Position numbers and translations under genes: made by a program. Shown one piece after another: positions 44,407-53,514 of a stretch of 64,000 nucleotides of DNA (the stretch's first letter is position 1; each line of letters opens with the position of its first letter). Origin of the DNA: an uncultured Caryophanales bacterium (GTDB taxonomy: Bacteria > Bacillota_I > Bacilli_A > RFN20 > CAG-288). The DNA lies in the NCBI GenBank assembly GCA_949287425.1, contig CASEGJ010000004.1, positions 389,727-453,726 of the forward strand, written 5' to 3'. The notes below the pieces were generated by a model. That model was not told the DNA's origin, ran no database searches, and saw only the letters and a program-made list of their open reading frames with translations.

Positions 44407-45414
44407 TTACTGATTATTAGCGTCTATATAATCTTGAATAAATTGTTGGCTAGCCTGAATTAAACCATTGACTGTCGATTCTAATGGATAAGCTGAAATA
44501 TGAATCGGTAAAGATAGTTTTGTTTGGAAATATTCTCTAGTTCCATTTAACAAACACCCTCCACCAGAAATAGTAATTCCAGAATGAATAATATCAGAAG
44601 CGATTTCTGGAGGGGTGGTTTCTAATGTATCAATAATTAAATTTACGATATTATCATAAACTTTGATTAAAACTTCGGATATTTCATTGGTCGAAATAAC
44701 TATAGATTTAGGTAGGCCAGTTATAACATCTTTTCCGTTAACTTCTAATAGTGAATTGTCAAAATCAGATAATAACGTACCTATTTTCATTTTTATATAC
44801 TCGCTAGTCTTATTGCCAATAAGAAGGTGATGTTTGGTTCTAATATATCTAGTTATCGCTTCATCAAGACTGTTACCAGCAATATTACTACCTCTAGATA
44901 TAACGATTTTTCCCATTGTCAAAGCGGTAATATTAGTAGTAGAACCGCCGATATCAACTAACATAGATCCTTTAGTAGAATATATATCTATTCCTGAACC
45001 GATAGCGCTAGCTTTAGCAGCATCAGCTAAAAATATATTTTTGCCTTTAAGCATACTAGCGACATCTAACAAAGCTTCTTTTTCCACTTCAGTTATATTT
45101 GATGGAACTGAAAAAATAACATTGTATCTTCTAAAACTTTTATCTAGATGTATTGTTTCTAAAGCTTTTTTCAAATATGAATAACAGGCGAATTTACTAG
45201 AGATAACCCCTGATACTATCGGTTGAACTAATTCCATATTAAGTGGAACTTTTCCGATTAATTTATGAGCTAAGTAACCTATTTCAACTATTTTTTTATC
45301 TTTTTTATTCCAAATTAAACAAGTAGGTTCATCATATAAAAGCTGTTCAGAATTTGATGATTTAATTCTAGTGTTATTTGTTCCTAGATCAATACCGATA
45401 ACTTTTTTTGCCAT
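44407..45414 (-). CDS. mreB: MreB-family actin-like cell shape protein
   Basis: 335 residues. Actin-fold ATPase with GIDLGTNNTRI (phosphate 1, residues 7-17), a connecting VVFSVPSN-like NVIFSVPSNIT, LVDIGGSTTNI (phosphate 2) and ITISGGGCLL (adenosine motif). It polymerises on the membrane to guide cell-wall synthesis. The presence of MreB argues for a wall-bearing or shape-defined cell. MreB, Mbl and MreBH cannot be separated by sequence here. No mreC or mreD beside it. Monocistronic, next to typA. Confidence 0.94.
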   Translation of the reverse strand: MAKKVIGIDLGTNNTRIKSSNSEQLLYDEPTCLIWNKKDKKIVEIGYLAHKLIGKVPLNMELVQPIVSGVISSKFACYSYLKKALETIHLDKSFRRYNVIFSVPSNITEVEKEALLDVASMLKGKNIFLADAAKASAIGSGIDIYSTKGSMLVDIGGSTTNITALTMGKIVISRGSNIAGNSLDEAITRYIRTKHHLLIGNKTSEYIKMKIGTLLSDFDNSLLEVNGKDVITGLPKSIVISTNEISEVLIKVYDNIVNLIIDTLETTPPEIASDIIHSGITISGGGCLLNGTREYFQTKLSLPIHISAYPLESTVNGLIQASQQFIQDYIDANNQ

Positions 45415-45451
45415 AATTTACATTAATAATAATAACATAAAATTAACTTAT

Positions 45452-45482
45452 TCAAAAACAAAAGCGCTAATTTGTAGCGCTT
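45452..45482 (-). terminator. Terminator overlapping the typA stop codon
   Basis: AAGCGCTA (45462-45469) and TAGCGCTT (45475-45482) pair perfectly. On the minus strand they are followed by TTTTGTTTTT. The first two bases of the typA TAA are part of the stem. Confidence 0.9.
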
Positions 45483-47304
45483 AGTTATCTTTATGATGTG
45501 CTTCGTATTTCTTTCTGTTAGCAGTATCGAGAATCTTTTTACACATTCTAATATGATTAGGGGTAATTTCAACAAGTTCATCAGTGTTGATATAATCAAG
45601 ACAAGCTTCTAATGACATTCTTCTAGGTGCTTTTAATACTACTGTATTATCCTTATTTGAAGAACGTTGATTACCTAGGGATTTTTGTTTAGTTACTGTA
45701 ACAGTTAAATCCATGTTGTATTTATTTTCACCAACGATCATTCCTTCGTAAACTTCAACACCTGGGCCAATAAACATCGTGCCTCTTTCTTCAGTGTATT
45801 TTAAAGCGTAAGCAGTTGATTTACCTGTATCGACACTAACTAAAACACCGACGCTTCTTTCTCCAAGTTTAGCATTTACCATAGGTCTATATTCTTTAAA
45901 AGAGTGGTTAGCGACACCATATCCACCAGTCATTGTCATAAATGGAGTGTTAAATGAAAGTAAACCACGGCTAGGAATAACATAGTTTAATCTAGTTAAG
46001 CCATTGTTTGATTCCATTGAAACTAGTTCAGAAGAACGTCTACCAACCATATCCATAACCGCTCCAACATATTGATCTGGAACATCGATTTGTAAATCTT
46101 CGAATGGTTCATTATCAACACCATCGATCTTTTTAATGATGACTTCAGGTTTAGAAACTTGTAATTCAAATCCTTCTCTACGCATGTTTTCAATTAAGAT
46201 AGATAGATGAAGTTCACCTCTACCAACGACGATAAACGATTCAGTTGAAGGAATATTAGTATATCTTAACGAGACATCTCTTTGGCATTCTTTATAAAGT
46301 CTTTCTTCAATTTTTTTGCCAGATAACAATTTTCCATCTTGACCAGAGAATGGGGAATGATTGGCTGAAAAAGTCATTTTTAATGTCGGTTCATCGATTC
46401 TTAATCTTGGAAGAGGCTGAATGTGATCTTTAATACAGATAGTTTCACCGACATTGATATCAGCTAGACCACCGACTGCGACAATATCACCAGCATAAGC
46501 TTCTTGTAATTCAATTTTATTTAAGCCTAAAAAACCGTAGAGTTTGGTGATTTTAAATGGTTTTAACGAACCATCAAGTCTAGCACAAATTACATCTTCA
46601 CCGACTTTAATAGTGCCTTGTTCAATTCTACCAATACCAATTCTACCGACATAATCGTTGTAATCAAGCAAAGAAGGTTGAAATTGTAATGGAGCTTGAT
46701 AATTAGATTTAGGGGCAGGAATATATTTGATAATTGTATCAAAGACAGGATCCATACCTTCTTTTTGAGTTTCTAAATCTGCTGAATAAGATGATGTTCC
46801 TTTTAAAGCAGAAGTATAGACAACAGGGAAATCTAGCATATCGTCATCAGCACCAAGTTCAATAAAAAGATTTAATACTTGATCAAGAGTAGCTTGAATA
46901 TTGGCGTGAGGTCTATCGACTTTATTAATAACTACAATTGGTTTAAGGTGAGATTCGAAAGCTTTTTTCAAAACGAAACGGGTTTGAGGCATAGTTCCTT
47001 CAAAAGCATCGACAACTAAAACAACGCCATCGACCATATTCATGATTCTTTCAACTTCACCAGCAAAGTCTGCGTGTCCTGGAGTATCGACAATATTAAT
47101 TCGATAATCTTTATAGTTAATAGCAGTGGTTTTAGATAATATCGTAATACCTCTTTCATGCTCTAAAGCGTTTGAATCCATGACATCGATATCGACACTT
47201 TGATTGTCTCTAAAAGTGCCAGAATATTTTAATAATTGACCAACTAAGGTAGTTTTTCCATGGTCAACATGGGCGATAATAGCAACGTTTCTAATTTCTT
47301 TCAT
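45481..47304 (-). CDS. typA: Translational GTPase TypA/BipA
   Basis: 607 residues, full length. G motifs: [10 protein letters not shown] (G1, 10-19), DxxxxERGITI ([14 protein letters not shown]), [12 protein letters not shown] (G3) and NKVDRPHA (G4). The C-terminal BipA domain is normal. Ribosome-associated GTPase for assembly and stress. It sits upstream of its own terminator, which overlaps the stop codon. Confidence 0.98.
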   Translation of the reverse strand: MKEIRNVAIIAHVDHGKTTLVGQLLKYSGTFRDNQSVDIDVMDSNALEHERGITILSKTTAINYKDYRINIVDTPGHADFAGEVERIMNMVDGVVLVVDAFEGTMPQTRFVLKKAFESHLKPIVVINKVDRPHANIQATLDQVLNLFIELGADDDMLDFPVVYTSALKGTSSYSADLETQKEGMDPVFDTIIKYIPAPKSNYQAPLQFQPSLLDYNDYVGRIGIGRIEQGTIKVGEDVICARLDGSLKPFKITKLYGFLGLNKIELQEAYAGDIVAVGGLADINVGETICIKDHIQPLPRLRIDEPTLKMTFSANHSPFSGQDGKLLSGKKIEERLYKECQRDVSLRYTNIPSTESFIVVGRGELHLSILIENMRREGFELQVSKPEVIIKKIDGVDNEPFEDLQIDVPDQYVGAVMDMVGRRSSELVSMESNNGLTRLNYVIPSRGLLSFNTPFMTMTGGYGVANHSFKEYRPMVNAKLGERSVGVLVSVDTGKSTAYALKYTEERGTMFIGPGVEVYEGMIVGENKYNMDLTVTVTKQKSLGNQRSSNKDNTVVLKAPRRMSLEACLDYINTDELVEITPNHIRMCKKILDTANRKKYEAHHKDN

Positions 47305-47482
47305 TTTTAAACCCCTTTATATAACTATTGTTTTTTAACAATCAAAAAAATTATAGCATTAAATATATATTATTTATATTTAAAATTGATTAACGGCACT
47401 TAGTAAGTGCTTACAATATGTGAAAACTTGCAAAATACGAGGCGGATAATTTATATTAGATAGTTGAAAAGAGGATATAAAC

Positions 47483-48352
47483 ATGAAAATTTGTATTGTA
47501 GTAGATGATAATGCAGGCTATACAAAAAAAGAGACAGAAAACACTAATATCTTTGTTGTAAAGATGCCTATTTTAATAAATAACGAGATTTTTTATGAAA
47601 GAGAAAATATAACTTATGAAGAGTTTTTTAGTAAGTTAGCTGATGATAAAAACAATGTAAAAACTTCTCAGCCATCACCAGGTGAAATCATCTCATTATG
47701 GTCAAACCTTTTAGAAGAATATGAACAAGTCATTCATATTCCTATGTCAAGTGGTCTTTCAGAATCTTGTAATACCGCTAAAGGCTTAGCCCAAGATCCT
47801 GAATTTGCTAATAGAGTATTTGTAGTTGATAATCACAGAATCTCAGTTACAATTAAAGATTCTGTTAGAGATGCTCAAAAATTGATTAACGAAGGTAAAA
47901 CTGGTGCTGAAATTAAACAAATTTTGGAGCAAAATGCGTTTAATTCTACGATTTATATTATGGTTGATACCTTAAAATATCTTAAAAGAGGTGGAAGAAT
48001 TACTCCTGCCACTGCTGCTTTAGGTACTTTATTTAGAGTTAAACCAGTATTGTCGATTTTTGGTGAGAAACTCGATTCTTATTCAAATAAAGCTATGGGT
48101 TTAAAAAAAGCTAAACAAATCATGATAAACGCTGTTGAAAATGATATTAAAACTAAATTTAAAGACGTTGCTAAAGATAAATTAGCTTTTGGTATCGCTT
48201 ACACTTACGATGAAGAAGCGGCTAATTTATGGAAAAAAGAAATTGAAGAACATTTCAATGTAAAAGATATTGAAATGAATCCACTTTCATTATCAGTAGC
48301 TACTCATATTGGCCCAGGAGCTTTAGCTGTAACTTTAACTGAGGTCTTATAA
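47483..48352 (+). CDS. DegV-family fatty-acid-binding protein
   Basis: 289 residues. DegV fold: TSQPSPGEIISLW, HIPMSSGLSESCNTA (lipid-binding Ser/Thr), KYLKRGGRITPATAALGTLF and RVKPVLSIFGEK. Homologues are the FakB subunit that presents fatty acids to the FakA kinase for phospholipid synthesis; no fakA is in this window. Ribosome site AAGAGGAT. A terminator follows at 48368-48405. Confidence 0.94.
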   Translation: MKICIVVDDNAGYTKKETENTNIFVVKMPILINNEIFYERENITYEEFFSKLADDKNNVKTSQPSPGEIISLWSNLLEEYEQVIHIPMSSGLSESCNTAKGLAQDPEFANRVFVVDNHRISVTIKDSVRDAQKLINEGKTGAEIKQILEQNAFNSTIYIMVDTLKYLKRGGRITPATAALGTLFRVKPVLSIFGEKLDSYSNKAMGLKKAKQIMINAVENDIKTKFKDVAKDKLAFGIAYTYDEEAANLWKKEIEEHFNVKDIEMNPLSLSVATHIGPGALAVTLTEVL

Positions 48353-48367
48353 AATTAACATGTATTT

Positions 48368-48405
48368 ACCCCTAGTCCTAGATAAGTTAGGAAAGGGGTA
48401 TTTTT
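48368..48405 (+). terminator. Terminator after degV
   Basis: ACCCC (48368-48372) with GGGGT (48395-48399), and TCCTA with TAGGA inside, give a stable two-part stem followed by ATTTTT. Confidence 0.8.
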
Positions 48406-48438
48406 AATGAAAATGATTGAAAATTTAAAGGAGAAATT

Positions 48439-48921
48439 ATGTCTGAAGAACTACAAGAATATTTTCGTTTAGTAAAAAATGATCCTAATCAAAGGGATAA
48501 TCAAATGATTGAATATATCGATAGTATGGTCAATATTCATGAAAGTCAATTCAATAGTCTAATTAATCCAAAATATAATTTATCATTGTTAACTATTTTA
48601 CTTTCATATGCAGAAAGATTGTCATACTTAGATAAAAACAGAGCTAACTATGAAACTTATTCTGTTTTTGCAGACTTATTAGAAGTTAAAAAGATTAAAC
48701 AAAGTCAATATGAAGAAAATATGAAAAAATGCTATCTACAAGAAAACAAACCTATAACTTCAATATTCAATATGATTGTTGAATTATCTAAAGATATTTT
48801 AAATCCAATTTTCAGAGTCAATTTAATTTTATTTTCAATTGGAATATTTAAAGATGAAGGGGAAATTACTTCTAAACAAAAACAGTTCATCGCTGAACTG
48901 TTTAAGAAACTACAAATTTAG
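48439..48921 (+). CDS. Hypothetical protein, 160 residues
   Basis: No clear family. Helical, no membrane segment. The C-terminal part (NPIFRVNLILFSIGIFKDEGEITSKQKQFI) vaguely recalls a TerB-like helical repeat (DGEIS pattern), but the N-terminal half does not help. The ribosome site AAAGGAGAAAT is good and it lies after a terminator, so it may be made alone. Confidence 0.65.
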   Translation: MSEELQEYFRLVKNDPNQRDNQMIEYIDSMVNIHESQFNSLINPKYNLSLLTILLSYAERLSYLDKNRANYETYSVFADLLEVKKIKQSQYEENMKKCYLQENKPITSIFNMIVELSKDILNPIFRVNLILFSIGIFKDEGEITSKQKQFIAELFKKLQI

Positions 48922-48925
48922 AAAA

Positions 48926-50149
48926 CTAGAATTTAGCTAGCTTTGCTGGCTTTTTTCTTTCTAATGAATATTTGAAATAATCATCGACTTCTTGTAAAGT
49001 ATCAAATTTAGCCATGGCAAAGTAATCACCTAGACCATCGGCTAAAACTGGAGGATTATCGTCAACATAACAAATATTTAAATAATATTTTTTTCTAATA
49101 TCATTCATAGAATGTATATAACTGCCGTTGTATCTTCTTCCAACATAAGCACAATAATAATGAGGATATTGAGTATATTCTCTATTTTCGTTAAAGGCAA
49201 TTATATCTGCCCAAATTTGATAGATATCTACTGAATAAGCAAAGTCAATCATATCAGGGGTATATCCACCTGGAGCGCGCATGTTAACTTCTAAACCATA
49301 AATATCACCTTTTTTACCTAGTTTAGAGTCTTTTATTAAACGGAAGAATTCTAAATGGAAGAATCTAGATTTTGCCCCAAAAGCGTGTAGAATTCGCTGG
49401 GCTGAATTAAGTAAATCAGTTGGAATAGTTTTAGAAGTATAATAGTAAACATCGGTATATTCAACAACTATATCCATAATAGGCAATGGAAAAACATGGT
49501 GAGTAGGAAAAATTATGTTTCCATTTGAATCGCAAACACCATCAAGAGAAATCAATTCACCATCTATATATTCTTCCATAATATAAGGGCGATCTCTAAA
49601 TTCAGTTTCCTTTTTTATTAAAAAATCTTCTAATTGTTGATCGTTAGAAATTTTATATGTGAAAGAAGATCCAACACCATCATCAGGTTTAACAATAACT
49701 GGATAACCAACCTCTTTAATAAAATCTAAGCATCCTTGTTTAGATTCAACTAGATGCCATCTAGCGGTTTTTACATTGGCTAATTCATATTTTTGCTTCA
49801 TTAATGATTTGTGACGGAAAAACTTAATTTGATCTAATTTAGGACCAGTTTTGATGTTGAAATCTTCTCTTAATTTAGCATCATCTTGTAGCCAAAATTC
49901 ATTGTTGGATTCTAAAAAATCAATTCGGCCATGTTTAGAAATAAAATAGGCGACGGCGCGATATTTTTCATCGTAGTTTTTTAAATCGTGGACGAAGTAG
50001 TAATCATCAAGAGATTCTTTAACTTGATTAGGTAAGCTTTCATATGGCATATCGGCAATGCCAAATACTTTAACGCCATTTTTTCTCAAAGCTTTACAGA
50101 AACGATAGTAATTAAATGGAAAATGCGGTGATACAAAAACAAAATTCAT
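48926..50149 (-). CDS. ATP-grasp carboxylate-amine ligase-like protein
   Basis: 407 residues from ATG 50149 (GAGGTTT is upstream, ATG 50167 has no site). It has an ATP-grasp core: GYPVIVKPDDGVGSS (nucleotide-binding strand), YIMEEYIDGELISLDGV (second strand, KP/EEYIxG type), and the metal part GLEVNMRAPGG (Glu, Asn). It joins carboxylates to amines with ATP; the substrate is unknown. Divergent from the six-gene operon. Confidence 0.9.
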   Translation of the reverse strand: MNFVFVSPHFPFNYYRFCKALRKNGVKVFGIADMPYESLPNQVKESLDDYYFVHDLKNYDEKYRAVAYFISKHGRIDFLESNNEFWLQDDAKLREDFNIKTGPKLDQIKFFRHKSLMKQKYELANVKTARWHLVESKQGCLDFIKEVGYPVIVKPDDGVGSSFTYKISNDQQLEDFLIKKETEFRDRPYIMEEYIDGELISLDGVCDSNGNIIFPTHHVFPLPIMDIVVEYTDVYYYTSKTIPTDLLNSAQRILHAFGAKSRFFHLEFFRLIKDSKLGKKGDIYGLEVNMRAPGGYTPDMIDFAYSVDIYQIWADIIAFNENREYTQYPHYYCAYVGRRYNGSYIHSMNDIRKKYYLNICYVDDNPPVLADGLGDYFAMAKFDTLQEVDDYFKYSLERKKPAKLAKF

Positions 50150-50307
50150 ACGTAATTTAAACCTCATTAATATTGTATATTAAAAAAAATAGATTTCAAG
50201 GAAATAGAAAATATAAGCGGTTTCTTTTAATTGGAAAATTAATTTATAAAAAAATTATAAAAATTGAAAACTTTTTAGATATATCTAAGTGAAAGGAGAG
50301 TTCAATT

Positions 50308-50691
50308 ATGAACGAAAAAATTTTTGAAAGTTATAGTTTTAAAGAAAAAGAGGAGAAATTGATAGAAGTGTCGAAAGAATACTTTAAAAATGTGCAAAAG
50401 TTAATTAAAAATAACGACATTAGTTTGAAATCAATTTCGACTAATCCAAGAGAATTTCCCGTTATTGATTTATCAAATATATCATCAAAATTTGTTTCAA
50501 AAGAAGTAAAGTTTGTTTTTTGTGTAAACTTTGCAATTGCTAGTTTGACTAGACAAGAATCCACAATATTAAATAATGATTTCTTTTTCCCAAAAGATAA
50601 AAAATGGTGGATGGGAATTTATTCACAATCTAGTTATTATCGTTTTAAAGCTAGAGCAGTAAATAAATTCTTAGAGGTTTTAGATATATGA
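50308..50691 (+). CDS. Sigma-region-4-like protein, first gene of a small operon
   Basis: 127 residues. The C-terminal third reads like a sigma-70 region 4 or phage ArpU-type DNA-binding unit: ASLTRQESTILNNDFFF then KDKKWWMGIYSQSSYYRFKA (recognition helix pattern) then RAVNKFLEVL. A Mollicutes family known as MG284/MPN403 shows the same WW...S-S-YYR pattern (from memory). Probably a regulator, perhaps of this operon. AAAGGAGAG precedes the ATG. Its TGA stop (ATATGA) overlaps the next gene's ATG. Confidence 0.7.
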   Translation: MNEKIFESYSFKEKEEKLIEVSKEYFKNVQKLIKNNDISLKSISTNPREFPVIDLSNISSKFVSKEVKFVFCVNFAIASLTRQESTILNNDFFFPKDKKWWMGIYSQSSYYRFKARAVNKFLEVLDI

Positions 50692-51488
50692 TTAAAAAAC
50701 CATTATTAATTGGTTTAGCGTTATTAAATTTATTTAATATAACTAATAAAGACGATTTGGAAATTATATTAAATAATGCTAGGTTAAATGATGATGGTTA
50801 TATATTAAATTTAACAATTAAATCAAGCGATAAACTCGATTTAAATATACAATTTAACAAAGTTACCATTTATTCAAATAGCATTGATAAATTAGCCAAT
50901 ATTGATGTTTTAATTCCTAATCAATTTGGCGAATTAAATTATACTGGTTATTCTAATTTGGAATTTTTTTATAAGACTATTGAGGAAGAAAGCTATCATA
51001 AAATTACTAGCAACATTTCAATACTTGGGTTAAAAGATTTGGATTTTACCATAGAAAATGGTAGTGTTTCCATTGATTTTGTATTAAATAACAAAATTAG
51101 TTATTTAAAAAAAGAATATGAATTTATCAATATGGTGCCTTTAATTCCAATTGATACTAATATTGAATCATCTAAGATAACTAGTTTAGTTAAGTTTGAA
51201 ACAAGTGATATTTCATATCTTGATTTTTATTTATATTTAAATGAGAAGAAATATATGTTAAAAAAGCAAATTAGTAAAGATGATAAAGGAAATATATATA
51301 AAATTGATCTTTTACTTGTTAATCCTATATCAAAATTAAAAAAGGATGAAAATGACGCATATATTATTGGAATGTATTCATACAAATTTGAGTATTCATT
51401 TCGATATAACATTGAAATTAAACCAGTAGAAGTATTTGATTCAGAATATTCTAATTATTTTTATACTTGGAGTATACAAGATGTTTAA
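50688..51488 (+). CDS. Secreted protein of unknown function (operon gene 2)
   Basis: 266 residues. The N-terminus (MIKKPLLIGLALLNLFNI) looks like a short signal peptide without a lipobox Cys, then NTKDD. The rest is polar, rich in Asn, Ile, Leu, Asp and Lys and probably beta-rich, no Cys. Starts within the previous gene's stop (ATGA). Unrecognised. The next gene overlaps its 3' end by 8 bases. Confidence 0.7.
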   Translation: MIKKPLLIGLALLNLFNITNKDDLEIILNNARLNDDGYILNLTIKSSDKLDLNIQFNKVTIYSNSIDKLANIDVLIPNQFGELNYTGYSNLEFFYKTIEEESYHKITSNISILGLKDLDFTIENGSVSIDFVLNNKISYLKKEYEFINMVPLIPIDTNIESSKITSLVKFETSDISYLDFYLYLNEKKYMLKKQISKDDKGNIYKIDLLLVNPISKLKKDENDAYIIGMYSYKFEYSFRYNIEIKPVEVFDSEYSNYFYTWSIQDV

Positions 51489-51846
51489 GCTAGTTAGTTT
51501 AATAGTGATGCTACTATCTTTTGTAAGTGCCAAAAATTTAGAATATAGTAAATTCCAGCAGGTAAAATATCTTGTTTATACTGAGTTTCAATATTTAGTT
51601 AGACAACAGACATATTATTTAACAAGTTTTGAAACACCGATGATTAATTATACGAAATTAGCTGATGATTTTATGAAGTTTATCAGCGATTATAACATAT
51701 CAATTATAAAAGTTAATTATATAAATAACGGAGGGTATATTTATCCAATTTACGTAAATAAACTGGAATATATTCTTTCATATCAAATTTGTTTTATTAA
51801 TGAAGATTTCAAGATTAATGTCGAAATAAATAGAAAGGAAAAATAA
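51481..51846 (+). CDS. Small secreted protein (operon gene 3)
   Basis: 121 residues from ATG 51481, which lies 8 bases before the end of gene 2. N-terminal hydrophobic segment MFKLVSLIVMLLSFVSA (cleavage-like AKN follows), then a Tyr-rich body (KYLVYTEFQYLVRQQTYYLT, NNGGYIYPIYVNKLEY). Length and hydrophobic start recall pilin-like or TadE-like proteins. Unknown. Its stop overlaps gene 4 (TAATG). Confidence 0.65.
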   Translation: MFKLVSLIVMLLSFVSAKNLEYSKFQQVKYLVYTEFQYLVRQQTYYLTSFETPMINYTKLADDFMKFISDYNISIIKVNYINNGGYIYPIYVNKLEYILSYQICFINEDFKINVEINRKEK

Positions 51847-52490
51847 TGAAAAATAAATTTATATTACCATTAGGTATCTATGTTGTAGTTTCAAGTTTAT
51901 CAGCATTATTAGTTTTGACAAATTATATTATTGGATTGGCAGTTTTTGTAATAGAATTAATTTTAGCTATTTTAATATATAAATGTTTTACAAATATTGA
52001 TAAAAAGATTAAACATGAACAGGATTCTTCAATATTTCGTTTGAAGCTATTAGAAAGCTATTCAATCAATCATTCTCTTGAATATAGTTTAGATAGTCTC
52101 CAAGCTTATATGAAAGATAGCAGTTTGGATTTTGAATTTAAAGATATTTTATTAGATCACAGTTTATTAAATAGATTAGCAAGTAATTTTAATTCACAAG
52201 CAGTTGAGAAATTGTTTAATGAAAATAAATTAGGCAATATCGAACAATGTATAAAATTAGAAAGAGAATATTTAGATAAATTAGATAGGAATAATTATAT
52301 TTCAAAAATAATTACAAATTTATATCAATTATCCATATTGTTAGGTATTGTTCTTTCAATTCGAATTATTTTTGGCGATGAATTGTTAAATTACAATTCG
52401 TTAGTGTTTATAAGTGTCTTTTTATTGGTTTTGATTTTACCGATGATTTTAATATGCGTTAGTTCAATTAGAAAGGAGAAAGAATTATGA
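51846..52490 (+). CDS. Membrane protein with TadB-like topology (operon gene 4)
   Basis: 214 residues. Two N-terminal helices (about 5-50), a polar helical region (about 55-150, HSLEYSLDSLQAYMKDSSLD then LLDHSLLNRLAS), then two C-terminal helices (about 155-205, LSILLGIVLSIRIIF, LVFISVFLLVLILPMILICV). This is the plan of T2SSF-type platform proteins such as TadB/TadC of Tad pili. Similarity is by topology only; sequence evidence is weak. The ATG overlaps the previous stop (TAATG). Confidence 0.65.
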   Translation: MKNKFILPLGIYVVVSSLSALLVLTNYIIGLAVFVIELILAILIYKCFTNIDKKIKHEQDSSIFRLKLLESYSINHSLEYSLDSLQAYMKDSSLDFEFKDILLDHSLLNRLASNFNSQAVEKLFNENKLGNIEQCIKLEREYLDKLDRNNYISKIITNLYQLSILLGIVLSIRIIFGDELLNYNSLVFISVFLLVLILPMILICVSSIRKEKEL

Positions 52491-53158
52491 AATTTGATTT
52501 TAAAACGATAAAAGAAAAATTCTTTCATAAAAGTAGCGATGAAAATGAGTTACCAAAGGAAGTGAAAAAGGCTTCAAACAATAAATTGAATTATATATGT
52601 ATAGGCGTACTAATAGTGGGTATAATTTTAACTTTTGCTAGTTATTTTCTATATAAAGATATGTATATTTCGGTAATTGTCATAATGATATTTATCTTTA
52701 TCTCAAGCTTCATATATTATTTATCAACTTTAAAAATCAACAAATTAAATAATGATCCAGAATTAAAAATCAAAAAGCAATTTGTATGTGAGATTTTGTC
52801 CAACTATTTAATGACAAATCAATATCTCGATTCACTTAAATATGCATATGAACATATGGATACATCATCATTTAAAGACAATTTATCAAAAATTGATTTT
52901 CAGGATGTAAATTCGATTAAAACATTTTCTTTAAAAAGTGAAAATGATGAATATTTTGCTTTTGATAAACAACTGGAAGAAGTAATTTTACTCCCATTAA
53001 GTTTAAAAGGAACTAAGCAATTAGAATGTTTTATTAAACAGGCTAAGATGTTTTTAGATATTAAGCTAGAAAAAAATGCATCTGAAGCGATTGTTAATGT
53101 TAATTTAATTATCTTTGCCTGTTTTTATATAACGTTTATTTTAATGATGGTATTATGA
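52487..53158 (+). CDS. Membrane protein with TadC-like topology (operon gene 5)
   Basis: 223 residues. A charged N-terminus (1-35) precedes two helices (about 38-60 and 65-83), then a polar helical domain (about 90-195, CEILSNYLMTNQYLDSLKYA, EVILLPLSLKGTKQLECFI) and one C-terminal helix (about 203-223). It looks like a diverged partner of gene 4, as TadB and TadC usually form a pair. Starts inside gene 4 (ATGA) and its TGA overlaps the next ATG. Confidence 0.65.
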   Translation: MKFDFKTIKEKFFHKSSDENELPKEVKKASNNKLNYICIGVLIVGIILTFASYFLYKDMYISVIVIMIFIFISSFIYYLSTLKINKLNNDPELKIKKQFVCEILSNYLMTNQYLDSLKYAYEHMDTSSFKDNLSKIDFQDVNSIKTFSLKSENDEYFAFDKQLEEVILLPLSLKGTKQLECFIKQAKMFLDIKLEKNASEAIVNVNLIIFACFYITFILMMVL

Positions 53159-53454
53159 TAAAAAAGTTTGTATTAACTGGCATAATTAGTTTTGTTATAG
53201 CAAGTTTTTCATATCAATCTAAAATTTTAGATTTAAAAGAAAGATTAATATATATTTCTTCGCAAGTAGAAACTTATTACAAAGCTAATAAAAATATATA
53301 TGAAATACTCGATGACGATGAAATGTTTTATTATGAGTTAGATGTTGTGAATAATAGAGTTAACTATGTTGTTTCAAAACGAATTTCTAGTTTTTTCTAT
53401 ACCGATGTAGTTTATGAGATATCTAGCTATTTTTTCTATAAGGCCAATAATTAA
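53155..53454 (+). CDS. Small membrane-anchored protein (operon gene 6)
   Basis: 99 residues. One N-terminal helix MIKKFVLTGIISFVIASFSY, then a polar tail with YISSQVETYYKANKNIYEIL and many Tyr. It recalls pilin-like small proteins, but no processing site is evident. Coupled to gene 5 by ATGA. It is the last gene before tyrS, which follows after 60 bases. Confidence 0.65.
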   Translation: MIKKFVLTGIISFVIASFSYQSKILDLKERLIYISSQVETYYKANKNIYEILDDDEMFYYELDVVNNRVNYVVSKRISSFFYTDVVYEISSYFFYKANN

Positions 53455-53514
53455 ATTTATTTGATATATAAATTTAATAATAGTATCATATACCTAGTTG
53501 TTTGGAGGTTTAAT

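Noticed and set aside
53461-53514. T-box or longer N-terminus for tyrS
   Set aside because: Only 60 bases separate it from the operon, there is no T-box sequence, and the site TTGGAGGTT fixes ATG 53515.
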